A stretch of DNA of 64,000 bases from an uncultured Clostridia bacterium (GCA_934119935.1 CAKOSX010000004.1:124001-188000), one strand, 5' to 3'. Positions 25,132 to 35,223 are shown, numbered from the stretch's first letter. Made by a program: numbers and translations. The notes: generated by a model from the sequence alone, not told the origin.

Positions 25132-26085
25132 TTAATATCTGTATATTCCATTGAACTCGGTTACTTGCTCATTTATATTGTATGCATGTATTAATATTTG
25201 AGATTCGCCTGGTTCTACTTTTTGTCTATATTCAAAAGTTTTAGTATTTAGTGAAGTATTTGGATCTGTTTTATAATCCTGTCCATTTAAAGTATATGCA
25301 ATCATTCTCAATCCGTCATCATCATAAGCTTTTATAATCAAATATGATGGATCGTTTGGATCTGGAATAACTTCAATTGTTGGACGTTTTACACCTTTTA
25401 TTTTTTGTTCTTTTGTTGCTACATTTTGTGCTTTATCAACAGCCTCAACTACAAGGTCTGCCTCTCCTTGTGATGCAGGAATGGTTTCTTCTATTTTTGT
25501 TTGTCCATCTTCTTCTGCATATATGGTTACTTCTTGTGAGTCTCCATATCTATATGTTATATAATCAATTGCCGTATCATCTGTTGCCGTAATTTTTATA
25601 TTAGAATTAATTCCTTCTATTGTAATAACTGGTTCAGTAACATCTTTTGCATCTTGATTTAGTGTTTTTACATATCTTCTTGTTTGACCATTTGCATCTA
25701 TTACAGAAATATTTAATTTATTGTTTTCTCCAGATGGTATTGATATAGTTTGTTCTAAAGTCTTATTTCCTCTTCCTTGAACTATTGTTGGTGTCGATTC
25801 ATTCCAAGCAAAAGATACATTCCTTATTCCTGTTTCACATTCTACTGTTACCTTTGCCGTATTTCCATTTTTTAAAACACTAACAACAGGTGCTTTAGTA
25901 GTCTTAGAAAGTTCTATATTCTTTGTAAAAGCATATGTTCCATCTGCAGATAACACCAATCCAAATAATAAAATTAGCACTGCAAAAAATCTTACGACTC
26001 CTGTAATGTCTCCAGGTTCTCTCGGTGTTTTGACCTTTGATTTCTTTGCTCTATTTCTATCTTCTGTCATCAGAATTTGATTCAT
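25132..26085 (-). CDS. Membrane-anchored extracellular Ig-like protein, unknown function
   Basis: About 317 residues. A short basic cytoplasmic N-terminus (about 30 residues, RAKKSKVKTPRE) is followed by one transmembrane segment (VRFFAVLILLFGLVL). The outside region appears to contain two or three beta-sandwich modules of 80-90 residues, with repeated patterns such as VSVLKNGNTAKVTVECETGI, PVITIEGINSNIKITATDDTAI and PTIEVIPDPNDPSYLIIKAYDDDGLR. There is no catalytic motif. The ATG at 26085 is favoured by AAGGAAGG upstream; a longer frame to 26160 has no such site. It lies downstream of the giant adhesin gene, separated by a structured repeat. Confidence 0.6.
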   Translation of the reverse strand: MNQILMTEDRNRAKKSKVKTPREPGDITGVVRFFAVLILLFGLVLSADGTYAFTKNIELSKTTKAPVVSVLKNGNTAKVTVECETGIRNVSFAWNESTPTIVQGRGNKTLEQTISIPSGENNKLNISVIDANGQTRRYVKTLNQDAKDVTEPVITIEGINSNIKITATDDTAIDYITYRYGDSQEVTIYAEEDGQTKIEETIPASQGEADLVVEAVDKAQNVATKEQKIKGVKRPTIEVIPDPNDPSYLIIKAYDDDGLRMIAYTLNGQDYKTDPNTSLNTKTFEYRQKVEPGESQILIHAYNINEQVTEFNGIYRY

Positions 26086-26187
26086 CTTCATTACCTTCCT
26101 TAGTATAAAACATTTTTTTACAATTAAAATTATAACATAGACATTTTTTAAAGTAAACAAGTTATAAAAAATTTATTAAGTGTATTT

Positions 26188-26300
26188 AAAAAGAATAATC
26201 TTGGATTTTTGTTCGAGATCGGAAGCTCGCCTTTGAGGGGTCCGAATGGAGCCCCGACCAAGAGCGACGTGTTGAGAAAAAAATCAAGATGAGTCTTTTT
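26188..26300 (+). repeat. Structured palindromic element, copy 4
   Basis: Arms 26188-26210 and 26277-26300 (AAAAAGAATAATCTTGGATT against AATCAAGATGAGTCTTTTT) pair with a few mismatches. The core is nearly identical to copy 1: GGAAGCTCGCCTTTGA, GGGGTCC-GAAT-GGAGCCCC, GACCAAGAGCGACGTGTTGAG. It lies between the giant adhesin and the Ig-like protein genes, next to a second hairpin repeat. Confidence 0.85.
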
Positions 26301-26310
26301 ATAGTAAAAA

Positions 26311-26345
26311 ATTCGCCCAAAAAGGGACGTCCCTCTTGGGCGAAA
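26311..26345. repeat. GGGACGTCCC-family hairpin repeat, copy 2
   Basis: A near-perfect palindrome: ATTCGCCCAA, AAAGGGACGTCCCTC, TTGGGCGAA. It is 11 bases past the stop of the giant adhesin and probably terminates it. It is related to the repeat at 20868-20916. Confidence 0.7.
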
Positions 26346-26355
26346 TTTGAAATTT

Positions 26356-29300
26356 TTATAATACAAATTTCTTTATTAATGCTACACCTGAAGATAATAT
26401 TACAAGTACTGCTAAGCCTATTGTTGTAAATGTTCTTATTTGTCCTGTTTGTACACCTACAGATACTGGAGCATCGTCTATATCGTCTTCACCTTTCTTG
26501 TTATTGTCTGGTGTTGAGTCTATATCTGGGCTGTTGAAATCGTTGTGATCTTTGCTTATTTCTGCCCAGTTATCCATTACTCCAAAGTTTTCTGAATCGT
26601 TAATCCATGTTAACAATACTTCAACTTCTGTTGTATCTCCTGGTTGTAATAATATGTCTTTTGTCTGGTCTGTTGTTATTGTCTTTTCGTCTATTTGCTT
26701 CCATAATGGGTTATCTTCTGCTACAAATTTTAGTCCGTCTGGAATATAGTCTTTCAATTCTTTTGCATATCCGGCTATATTTCCTTCATTTTTAACTCTT
26801 ATTTTGTATCTGAATTTTATTGTTACTTTATTTATCTTGCTCTTCTTCAAGTCAACCTTTACAACATCTTCTGGGTCATCTTCTGCCTTGTGGCCAGATT
26901 CTATTATTTTATCTTCCCCATTTTCTGTTACGATTGCTTGTGTTACCCATTTTCTCAAGCTTAAATCGAAATATTGTACTTTTACCTTTTCGATGTCTTG
27001 GTCATCCTCGCCTTCATTCCATTTGTCTGGAACTGAGTCTTGATCTTTAACATCTTTACCATCTTTGTTTGTATTCTTTGATATTTGAGCTTGGTTTATT
27101 AAAATTCTATCTGATGTGTTTGGTTCTGTTACTTCGAATGCAACTTTTACATCTCTGTAATCTAACTTCTCTCCATCAAATGCTTTTAATAAGTTAGCTC
27201 CGGCTGTTTTTTCTTGTTCTTTTGATAGATAATCTGTTACTATTGAAACTGCCTCATCTAAGTTTTCTGTTTCTTTTCCATCTTTGTCTAACATCTTCCA
27301 TCTGTACTCTATGTTAGTCTTATTGTCTGTTAAGAATTTTAAACCTTGTGGCATATCATCTTTTATCTCACTTGCATATCCATCTATTTCACCTTCATTG
27401 TATACTCTAATGGTATATGTTACTATGTTTCCATTTGATACAAGTACTGGATCTTTTGGATGATCATATTTTGCTGTTGTGCCACTTCCGTCTTTTATTG
27501 GAGTAACGTCAACTTGTGGTATTCTGCTTGTTATTTCTGTATCATTTACTGCAGTTATAAACTTTCTCAATGATAAGTCAAATTTTGCAACTGTTACCTT
27601 TTCAAAATCATCATCATCTTCTTGTCCTGGTACATAATCTTTGTTGCTTTCATCATCTTTATAGCCTGGTCTGTCTTCTGGAATTTTTACATTGTCTTTT
27701 TCTGAATCTCTATCTGTAACTTTATTTCCGTCACCATCTGTAAAGTCTGATACATCTGCTAAGTTTGTTATTTTCTTTGGCATTTGATTTGTTTCAACTA
27801 CTTTACAAACTACTTTTACATCTTTGTATGATAATGTTGTTCCATCGAATGCTGGTATCTTGTTTTCTCCAGCCACTTTTTCGTTTGCCTTAGATAAATA
27901 TGTTGTTTTTATTACTTTTGAATCTTGGTCATCTACAGTCCAACCATATGCTTTGTTTGTCTCATTATCGGCAATAAGTTCTAATTGGTCTGGTAGATGG
28001 TCTTTTATTTCTTCTGCATATCCATCAATTTCACCTTCGTTGTATACTCTAATTGTATATTCTACTATGTCATCAATTGCGACTTCTACTGGTGTTTTTG
28101 AATGATTGTAAATTGCTGTTGTTGCTTCTCCAGAAGCTAATTTAGTAATATCAACTTTTGGTATTCTACTTGTTATTTCTTCATCATTTACTTTTGTGAT
28201 GAATTTTCTTAAAGCTAAATCAAATTCTAATGGCTTTACTTCTAGTTTTTCGAAATCATCATCATCTTGTTGTCCTGGTACATAATCTTTTCCAATTTCA
28301 TCGTCTTTGTATCCTGGCAAATCTGATGGAATGTTTACATTGTTTTCTTCAGAATCTCTATCTTTTACCTTTTCTCCGTTACCATTTGTAAAATCAGATA
28401 TATCTGCTATGTTTGTAATTTTGGTTGGCATTGGATTTGTAGATATAACTTTACAAGCTATTTTTACTTCTTTATATGATAGTGTTGTTCCGTCAAATGC
28501 TGGTATTTTGTTTTCTCCTGCAACCTTTTCATTTGCCTTAGATAAATATGTTGTTTTTACAACTTTTGAATTTTGATTATCCACTGACCAACCATATTTT
28601 TTATTTGTTTCATTATCGGCAATAAATTCTAATTGGTCTGGTAAGTGATCTGTTATTTCTTCAACATATCCATCTACTCCACCTTCATTATAAACTCTTA
28701 TTGTATATTCTACTACATCATCTATTTTTACTTTTATTGGTGTTTTTGGATGGTCATATGTTGCTGTTGTTGCTGTTCCATTCTTTAGCTGTGTTATATC
28801 AACAACTGGTACTCTACTACTAATGTTTTCATCATTTACTTTAGTTATGAACTTTCTTAAAGCTAAATCAAATTCTTTTATTTTTAGTTTTTCGAAATCA
28901 TCATCATCTTGTTGTCCTGGTACATAATTTTTTCCTATTTCATCATCTTTATATCCTGGTAAATCCGATGGAATATTTACATTGTTTTCTTGTGAATCTC
29001 TATCTTTTACTTTGTTTCCATTGCCATCTGTAAAGTCTGATATATCTGCAATATTTGTAATCTTTGTTGGCATTGGTTTTGTTTCAATTACTTTACATAC
29101 TACTTTTACATCTTTGTAATCTAATGTTGTTCCATTAAATGATGTAATTTTATTTTCTCCTTCTGCAGTATCATTCTCTTTAGATAGATATTTTGTCCTA
29201 ATTATTTTTGAATTGTTTCCATCGACTGTCCAACCATATTTTATGTTTGTTTCGTCATTTGCAACAAATTCAAGTTGGTCTGGTAAATGGTCTGTTATTT

Positions 29301-31998
29301 CTTGTACATATCCATCTACTTCTCCTTCATTGTAAACTCTTATTGTATATTCAACTATGTCACCTATTGTAACATCTATTGGATTTTTTGGATGATTATA
29401 CGTAGCTGTTGTTGCTGTTCCATCTGCTAATTTGGTTACATCCGGTTGTGGAATTCTGCTTGTTATCTCCTCGTCATTTAATTTTGTGATGAATTTTCTT
29501 AAAGCTAAATCAAATTCTTTTATTTTTAGTTTTTCGAAGTCATCATCGTCTTGTTGTCCTGGTACATAATCTTTTCCTATTTCATCATCTTTATATCCTG
29601 GTAAATCTGATGGAATATTTACATTGTTTTCTTGTGAATCTCTATCTGTTACTTTGTTTCCATTGCCATCTGTAAAGTTTGATATATCTGCAATGTTTGT
29701 AATCTTTGTTGGCATTGGATCTGTTGAAACAACTTTACATACTACTTTAACATCTTTGTAATCTAGTGTTGTTCCATTAAATGCTTTAATCTTATTGCTG
29801 CCTGCTGAAGATTCTTTTGCCTTTGATAAATAATTTGTTCTGATTATTTTTGAATTTGTACTGTCAACTACCCAACCATATTTTGTATTTGTTGCATTTC
29901 CGCTTACAAATTCAAGTTGATCTGGTAAGTGATCTGTTATTTCTTCTACATATCCATCAATTTCTGCTTCGTTGTAAACTCTTATTGTATATTCAACTAA
30001 GTCTCCAATTGCAACAGATACTGGTGTTTTTGGATGATTGTATATTGCTGTTGTTCCACCATTGTTTAATGGAGTAACATTTACTTTTGGTTCTCTATTT
30101 GTTATAGCCGTTCCATTTACTCCTGTGATGAATTTTCTTAAGCTTAAATCAAAATCTTTTAATGTTAATTTTTCGAAATCATCATCATCTTGTTGTCCTG
30201 GTATGTATTCTTCTCCTCTGTTTATTTCAGAGTCTCTGTAATTCTCTAGATCTTTTCCTGTTGGTAATTGAACATTATTTGCTTGTGAATCTCTATCTGT
30301 TACGGTATTTCCATCACCATCTGTAAACTTAGTAATATCTGCAATATTGGTTATTTTAGTTGGCATTGGATCTGTTGAAACAACTCTACATTTTATTTTT
30401 ACATCTTTATATTCAAGTGTTTTTCCATTGAATGCCGATATTTTATTTGCTCCATCTGTTGTTTCTTTTGCCTTTGATAAATATTCTGTTTTTATTGTTT
30501 TTAAATCTGAGCTACTTGCTATTTTCCAGCCATATTGAATATTAACTTGGTCATCAACTATAAATTCAAGTTGTTCTGGTAAGTGATCTGTTATTTCTTC
30601 TACATATCCATCTACTTCACCTTCATTATAAACTCTTATTGTGTATGTAACCTCGTCACCTATTGCAACTCTAAGAGGATTCTTGGGATGATTATATGTA
30701 GCAGTTGTTGCTTCTCCTGAAGCTAATTTACTTACATCTACTTGTGGAATTCTGTTTGTAATTTCTGTTCCATTTATATTTGTTATAAATTTTCTTAAAC
30801 TTAAATCGAATGGTTTTGGTACTACTATTGAAGTTGTATCTGAAAATTTAAAAGGTGTTTCATCAACGATTACAACTGGTTGTTCTGTTGTTGGAGCATC
30901 GGCTACAGACCAATAATCAACTGTTTTTGATGTGTATGATGTGTTTACCGTCATCTTTATTCCAGAAATGTTTGAGCTTACTGGCATAGATAAATAGAAT
31001 TCTTGTCCAACTAATTCTTTTAATGACTTTGTAGTTGATGCAATATTTCCACTTGAATTCTTTATTCCGATAGTTGGAGTTATTGTTTTTCCGTTTATAT
31101 CTGTAAATGTAGCACTTAATGTATAATCAACGTTTAATAATTGATTTATTTTGTAAGGTCCTGCAACATAGTTGCTTCCGACTTTAGTCATTGTTGCATT
31201 GTTCTTTACAATTTCAATTGGAGATGTAGTATTATTTGTACTTTTATAATTGCTATTTGCTTTAGCGTTTGTGATGTAATATTGGAATAAAGCTTCTATT
31301 GCATCTTCTCTATCCCTTCCATCATCTCCGCCATTATATTGTGCTAAGTCTCCTATTGAAACATAATTTGAATCTACATTTGCAATAGAATTTACTTTTA
31401 AGTTTGTTGTTTCGTAATGGTATTTGTCTCCCGAAGGATTGGTAAAATACCAGATTGCCAATTGTTGCACAACATCTATATCATCATCAGTAATATATTC
31501 ATAGAATTCATCTGGAATTTTACTTTTCAAAAATGCTTCTCTTGCAGTTTTGTTGTCTGTTCCGGCTGCTGGCATTATATAGATGTTATCTAATAACCAC
31601 ATTAAAGAATTATAGTTAGTTCCTGTTGGTAAAATTTTTGAATATGTACTTGGTATTGAAGCTAAGTCTTTTAAATTAAACTTTTGTGTATATTTACTTA
31701 TTGTTGGCACACCGCCAGTTGCCATATCACTAGAACCGAATCCTGGTCCACCTTTAATACAGTAAATAGTCTTGCTTAAATCTGCTGTTTTACCATTTTC
31801 ACTATCATACTCGGCTATTTTCCATACCTTTCCACTGGCTCCACCCTGTTGGTAACCATATCCAGATCTACGAAGTGAAACAATGCCTAAATATAGTGGT
31901 CCCGCGCTTGCTGCTTTTACTGCACTAATGCTTCCAAGTGTGGCCACTGTTAACATCGTAATTAAAATGCTTGATACTAATTTTTTTAACCTTTTCAT
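26356..31998 (-). CDS. Giant surface adhesin: thioester domain plus seven DUF11-like repeats
   Basis: About 1880 residues. A signal peptide (residues 1-30, ending SAVKAASA) leads into a thioester-type domain, with Cys in IYCIKGG near 80 and Gln in VVQQLAIWYF near 178. Such Cys-Gln pairs form internal thioesters that bond covalently to host proteins. Seven repeats of about 155 residues follow. Each begins FDL-S/A-LRKFIT and contains YTIRVYNEGEVDGYVEEI and an YVPGQQDDDDFEKL-type linker. The C-terminus is VQTGQIRTF, a hydrophobic segment and KKFVL, so it should be membrane- or wall-linked. The VQTG motif is not a classic LPXTG. ATG 31998 follows GGATGGAG. Confidence 0.85.
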   Translation of the reverse strand: MKRLKKLVSSILITMLTVATLGSISAVKAASAGPLYLGIVSLRRSGYGYQQGGASGKVWKIAEYDSENGKTADLSKTIYCIKGGPGFGSSDMATGGVPTISKYTQKFNLKDLASIPSTYSKILPTGTNYNSLMWLLDNIYIMPAAGTDNKTAREAFLKSKIPDEFYEYITDDDIDVVQQLAIWYFTNPSGDKYHYETTNLKVNSIANVDSNYVSIGDLAQYNGGDDGRDREDAIEALFQYYITNAKANSNYKSTNNTTSPIEIVKNNATMTKVGSNYVAGPYKINQLLNVDYTLSATFTDINGKTITPTIGIKNSSGNIASTTKSLKELVGQEFYLSMPVSSNISGIKMTVNTSYTSKTVDYWSVADAPTTEQPVVIVDETPFKFSDTTSIVVPKPFDLSLRKFITNINGTEITNRIPQVDVSKLASGEATTATYNHPKNPLRVAIGDEVTYTIRVYNEGEVDGYVEEITDHLPEQLEFIVDDQVNIQYGWKIASSSDLKTIKTEYLSKAKETTDGANKISAFNGKTLEYKDVKIKCRVVSTDPMPTKITNIADITKFTDGDGNTVTDRDSQANNVQLPTGKDLENYRDSEINRGEEYIPGQQDDDDFEKLTLKDFDLSLRKFITGVNGTAITNREPKVNVTPLNNGGTTAIYNHPKTPVSVAIGDLVEYTIRVYNEAEIDGYVEEITDHLPDQLEFVSGNATNTKYGWVVDSTNSKIIRTNYLSKAKESSAGSNKIKAFNGTTLDYKDVKVVCKVVSTDPMPTKITNIADISNFTDGNGNKVTDRDSQENNVNIPSDLPGYKDDEIGKDYVPGQQDDDDFEKLKIKEFDLALRKFITKLNDEEITSRIPQPDVTKLADGTATTATYNHPKNPIDVTIGDIVEYTIRVYNEGEVDGYVQEITDHLPDQLEFVANDETNIKYGWTVDGNNSKIIRTKYLSKENDTAEGENKITSFNGTTLDYKDVKVVCKVIETKPMPTKITNIADISDFTDGNGNKVKDRDSQENNVNIPSDLPGYKDDEIGKNYVPGQQDDDDFEKLKIKEFDLALRKFITKVNDENISSRVPVVDITQLKNGTATTATYDHPKTPIKVKIDDVVEYTIRVYNEGGVDGYVEEITDHLPDQLEFIADNETNKKYGWSVDNQNSKVVKTTYLSKANEKVAGENKIPAFDGTTLSYKEVKIACKVISTNPMPTKITNIADISDFTNGNGEKVKDRDSEENNVNIPSDLPGYKDDEIGKDYVPGQQDDDDFEKLEVKPLEFDLALRKFITKVNDEEITSRIPKVDITKLASGEATTAIYNHSKTPVEVAIDDIVEYTIRVYNEGEIDGYAEEIKDHLPDQLELIADNETNKAYGWTVDDQDSKVIKTTYLSKANEKVAGENKIPAFDGTTLSYKDVKVVCKVVETNQMPKKITNLADVSDFTDGDGNKVTDRDSEKDNVKIPEDRPGYKDDESNKDYVPGQEDDDDFEKVTVAKFDLSLRKFITAVNDTEITSRIPQVDVTPIKDGSGTTAKYDHPKDPVLVSNGNIVTYTIRVYNEGEIDGYASEIKDDMPQGLKFLTDNKTNIEYRWKMLDKDGKETENLDEAVSIVTDYLSKEQEKTAGANLLKAFDGEKLDYRDVKVAFEVTEPNTSDRILINQAQISKNTNKDGKDVKDQDSVPDKWNEGEDDQDIEKVKVQYFDLSLRKWVTQAIVTENGEDKIIESGHKAEDDPEDVVKVDLKKSKINKVTIKFRYKIRVKNEGNIAGYAKELKDYIPDGLKFVAEDNPLWKQIDEKTITTDQTKDILLQPGDTTEVEVLLTWINDSENFGVMDNWAEISKDHNDFNSPDIDSTPDNNKKGEDDIDDAPVSVGVQTGQIRTFTTIGLAVLVILSSGVALIKKFVL
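26545..30812 (-). repeat. Seven tandem DUF11-like coding repeats of about 470-500 bp
   Basis: This is the internal repeat array of the adhesin gene. The third to fifth units (roughly 28230-29530) are closest in DNA sequence, including long shared stretches around FDLALRKFITK, DGYVEEITDHLPDQLEF and the DDDDFEKL linker. The first, sixth and seventh are more divergent. The central similarity implies recent duplication or gene conversion, so copy number may vary between strains and short-read assembly here could be collapsed. Confidence 0.8.
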
Positions 31999-32167
31999 AC
32001 TCTCCATCCTTTTATTTATTATTTATTATTTTTAAAATTCATATACAGTTTAATTATATTACATTTTAACTTTAAAATCAATAAATTGTGGTAAGATTTT
32101 CGTTGTTTTTTACATTTTATTTGATTTTTTTCGGTGGTAATTTTATGCAAATTTTTCGCCCTTTTTA

Positions 32168-32196
32168 TTGATTTTTATTGTATCTTAATATAAAAT
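32168..32196 (+). promoter_or_regulatory. Promoter of the spoVD-like gene
   Basis: TTGATT (32168-32173), a 17-base spacer and TAAAAT (32191-32196) lie 32 bases before the start codon, in the divergent gap with the adhesin gene. Confidence 0.6.
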
Positions 32197-32227
32197 ATTT
32201 CTATCAAATGAAAAGATGGTGAATTAT

Positions 32228-34450
32228 ATGAATTATAAGAAACAAAAAGAAGTAAAAATAGAAAACAAAAGCACCCATTTAAAATGGTTCGCAATTATTT
32301 TTTTAATATTAATTTTATTACTGATATTTAGAATTTTCTGGTTACAATTTGTTGATGGAAGCACATTGAAGGAACGAGCATATAAACAAATTACTGCAAA
32401 TAGGGTTTTGAGTCCTAAGAGAGGAACAATTTATGATTCAACAGGAAAGGCCTTAGCAGTAAGTTCAGAAGTTGATACAATAAGTATAAACCCTTCACTT
32501 ATAGCAGTAAAAAATGATACTGATGCTACAAATGCTTTGAAAGAAAAGGTTGCAAAGGCTTTATCAGATATTTTCGAGTTAGATTATAATGATGTTTTGG
32601 TAAAAGTTACAAGTACTAATTCAGTAGAAACAATTGCCAAGAAAGTTGATATAGACAAAGTTTCACAGTTAAAGCAATGGATGTCAGACAATAAATGGAG
32701 CTCGGGAATTAACATAGACAAAGATAATAAAAGATCATACCCTTACAATAACTTAGCATCAAACCTTATAGGATTTTGTGGAAGCGACAACAACGGTCTA
32801 GCCGGAATTGAATATTACTGGGATGAAACTTTAACAGGTACCCCTGGACGTGTAACAACATCAATCGATGCAACACAAGAATCGATTCCAGATACAGACG
32901 AAAAATACATAGCTCCTGAAAATGGAAGTAACATCACTCTAACAATAGATGCAAATATCCAAACAATTGTAGAAAAATATTTAAAGCAAGCTGTTGAAGA
33001 AAACAGTTGTAAAAATGGTGGTTCTATGACAATTATGGATCCATCTACCGGAGATATTTTGGCAATGGCAACATATCCTGATTACAATTTAAACACTCCT
33101 TTCGAACCTAATGAAACACTTCAAAAAACTTGGGATTCACTTTCTAGTGAAGAAAAAACAAACAGCTTATATAAGATGTACCGTAACAAAGTTGTAAGCG
33201 AAACATATGAGCCCGGGTCTGTATTTAAAACCGTAATGGCTTCTGTCGGATTAGAAGAAGATGTTGTAGAAACAGACACATCAGGTGATTTCTATTGTGG
33301 AGGAAGTCAAATGGTTTCTGGCATAAAAATAAATTGTGCAAACACATCAGGTCACGGAAGTGAATCATTAAGAAACGCCTTAGAAAACTCTTGCAACCCA
33401 GCCTTAATTCAGTTAGGCCAACGTATAGGAGCAACAACATTATATAAATATTTCAAGGCTTTTGGATTGTTTGATAAAACAGGAATTGCAACAGCCGGCG
33501 AGGCTTCTAGTCAATTCCATAAACTTGAAAATGTAGGCACAACAGAACTTGCAACAATGTCATTTGGACAGAGATTCACAATTACACCATTGCAGATGAT
33601 AACAGCTGCAAGTGCAATTGCTAACAACGGTGTTTTGGTACAACCAAGAATCGTTAAGAGTATAGAAAATCCAGATACAGGCGCAGTTACAAACATTGAC
33701 ATTAAAGAGGTTCGTCAAGTAATTTCTTCAGAAACAGCTGCAAAAGTACGTAGTATGATGCAATCTGTTGTAACAGATGGTGGTGGAAAATATGGTTCTG
33801 TAAAAGGCTATGCAATAGGTGGAAAAACGGGAACATCTGAGCCAGATCCTAACCATCCAGAAGATGGATATGTGGTATCTTTCCTAGCAATAGCACCAGT
33901 AGAAAATACAAAAGTTGTAGCGTTGTTAGTATTATATGGTCCACAAGTTAAGAACTACTATGGTGGTGCAATAGCAGCCCCAGTCGTATCACAGGTATTG
34001 AGTGAAGTACTACCTTATTTAGGAATTCCTTCAAACGAGTCATCTCAAACAACTTCTGACACCTCACTCGTTACTGTTCCAGATTTAAAAAATAAAACAG
34101 TTTCAGAAGTAAAACAAACACTAAAAGATTTAGGAATTTCAGTTGTTACATCTGCAGACGATAGCGAAATAGTTACAGTTCAAACACCTAAAGCAGGAGT
34201 AACAATTTCAAAAGGTGGTGTATGTAGATTATACACTGATGAGCATGATACTTCGGTTTCTGTTACAGTACCGGACTTGAAAGGAAAAAGTTTAAGTAAT
34301 GTAACAGCAACATTAAAAAATAAAAATTTAAATATACAAGCTACAGGCTCTGGAATAGTAGTCTCGCAAGACCCAGCAGTTGGTGCTACTGTAGAAGAAG
34401 GTAGCGTAGTAAAAGTAACATTACAAGAAGTAGCAAGTGATTTACACTAA
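32228..34450 (+). CDS. Class B penicillin-binding protein with PASTA domains (SpoVD/FtsI-like)
   Basis: A peptidoglycan transpeptidase. One N-terminal transmembrane helix (residues 20-40) is followed by the dimerisation domain (residues 50-200, with RGTIYDSTGKALAVS). The transpeptidase domain has SxxK in EPGSVFKTVMA near 330, SxN in ENSCNPA near 385, and KTG in IGGKTGTSEP near 540. Two C-terminal PASTA domains follow (VPDLKNKTVSEV near 610; VPDLKGKSLSNV near 680). This architecture is shared by SpoVD (cortex synthesis) and PBP2-type septal enzymes, and they cannot be separated here. ATG 32228 follows GATGGTG; 32216 is the alternative. It stands alone on the plus strand. Confidence 0.92.
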   Translation: MNYKKQKEVKIENKSTHLKWFAIIFLILILLLIFRIFWLQFVDGSTLKERAYKQITANRVLSPKRGTIYDSTGKALAVSSEVDTISINPSLIAVKNDTDATNALKEKVAKALSDIFELDYNDVLVKVTSTNSVETIAKKVDIDKVSQLKQWMSDNKWSSGINIDKDNKRSYPYNNLASNLIGFCGSDNNGLAGIEYYWDETLTGTPGRVTTSIDATQESIPDTDEKYIAPENGSNITLTIDANIQTIVEKYLKQAVEENSCKNGGSMTIMDPSTGDILAMATYPDYNLNTPFEPNETLQKTWDSLSSEEKTNSLYKMYRNKVVSETYEPGSVFKTVMASVGLEEDVVETDTSGDFYCGGSQMVSGIKINCANTSGHGSESLRNALENSCNPALIQLGQRIGATTLYKYFKAFGLFDKTGIATAGEASSQFHKLENVGTTELATMSFGQRFTITPLQMITAASAIANNGVLVQPRIVKSIENPDTGAVTNIDIKEVRQVISSETAAKVRSMMQSVVTDGGGKYGSVKGYAIGGKTGTSEPDPNHPEDGYVVSFLAIAPVENTKVVALLVLYGPQVKNYYGGAIAAPVVSQVLSEVLPYLGIPSNESSQTTSDTSLVTVPDLKNKTVSEVKQTLKDLGISVVTSADDSEIVTVQTPKAGVTISKGGVCRLYTDEHDTSVSVTVPDLKGKSLSNVTATLKNKNLNIQATGSGIVVSQDPAVGATVEEGSVVKVTLQEVASDLH

Positions 34451-34455
34451 TAAAT

Positions 34456-34487
34456 AAAGAGTTCAAAATTATAAATTTTGAACTCTT
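34456..34487. terminator. Bidirectional terminator between convergent genes
   Basis: AAGAGTTCAAAATT/AATTTTGAACTCTT. It contains the stop codon of the minus-strand glycosyltransferase gene in its loop and closes the spoVD-like gene from the other side. Confidence 0.8.
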
Positions 34488-35203
34488 CGTATTTTATTTG
34501 GTATTGCTTTTCTTATTAAAAATTGAATCCATAGAAAAGGCCACATTTTAGGTGCAATTCTCTTAAAACATTCTTTCTCTACATTCATATACTCTCTTGA
34601 AAAGCCTTTATACCAAGTACTCTCTTTTTGTTCTACCTCTCCTATCCTTTTATCAACATAAGTAAGTTTCATATTCTTTCTTAAGCAGTCACTTAAAAAT
34701 ATTGTTTCTTCTCCACAATAATTTTGTGTCCCTGCTCCAAAATCTTCATCAAATTTCAGATTATTTTTTATTATGCTTGCTCTTTTAAATGTAAGCTGAA
34801 ACGAGCATACTCTAAATATTCTAATCCATCCAATTTTTCCACTTTTTAGTTTTCTTACTTTTCTGTTATTATTCTTGCTTTCAACAAAAAACGCAATCAT
34901 ATCTGCCTCAGGATTTTCCCTATATGATTCGAGTATTATCTTTTCATAATCTTTAACATACTTCACGTCATCGTCTGCAATTAGAATTATATCCCCAGCT
35001 GCATTCTCGATTGCCATGTTTCTACTTCTGCTTAATCCTTTTTTATTATCATATATTATTCTATTTTTTCCTTTAACATCCCCATTTTTTCCACATTGAC
35101 TAATGGTTAGAGATTTTCCTGTAATGTTCATGTTCTTTACGAGCTCCTCATTTTCATTTTGCGAGCTGATATTAATTGTTGAAATTAGTACTTCCAGGTT
35201 CAT
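34469..35203 (-). CDS. Family 2 glycosyltransferase
   Basis: A GT-A fold transferase for surface polysaccharide assembly. The sugar-nucleotide site is seen as KKGLSRSRNMAIENAAGDIILIADDDV, where ADDD is the metal-binding DXD equivalent (near residue 80). GAGTQNYCGEETIFLSDCLRK is the acceptor-side EDxxL-like segment. There are no transmembrane segments. The start at 35203 follows GAGAGGG, and the upstream ATG is less well placed. It is the last gene of a three-gene run with another GT2 and an O-antigen-ligase-like protein. The donor and acceptor sugars cannot be told. Confidence 0.85.
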   Translation of the reverse strand: MNLEVLISTINISSQNENEELVKNMNITGKSLTISQCGKNGDVKGKNRIIYDNKKGLSRSRNMAIENAAGDIILIADDDVKYVKDYEKIILESYRENPEADMIAFFVESKNNNRKVRKLKSGKIGWIRIFRVCSFQLTFKRASIIKNNLKFDEDFGAGTQNYCGEETIFLSDCLRKNMKLTYVDKRIGEVEQKESTWYKGFSREYMNVEKECFKRIAPKMWPFLWIQFLIRKAIPNKIRRVQNL

Positions 35204-35223
35204 GTTAAAACCCTCTCTCATAT

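Noticed and set aside
26552..30538. Several plus-strand open frames inside the adhesin gene
   Set aside because: They recur at the same place in each repeat, are low-complexity shadows of the repeat coding sequence, and lack ribosome-binding sites.
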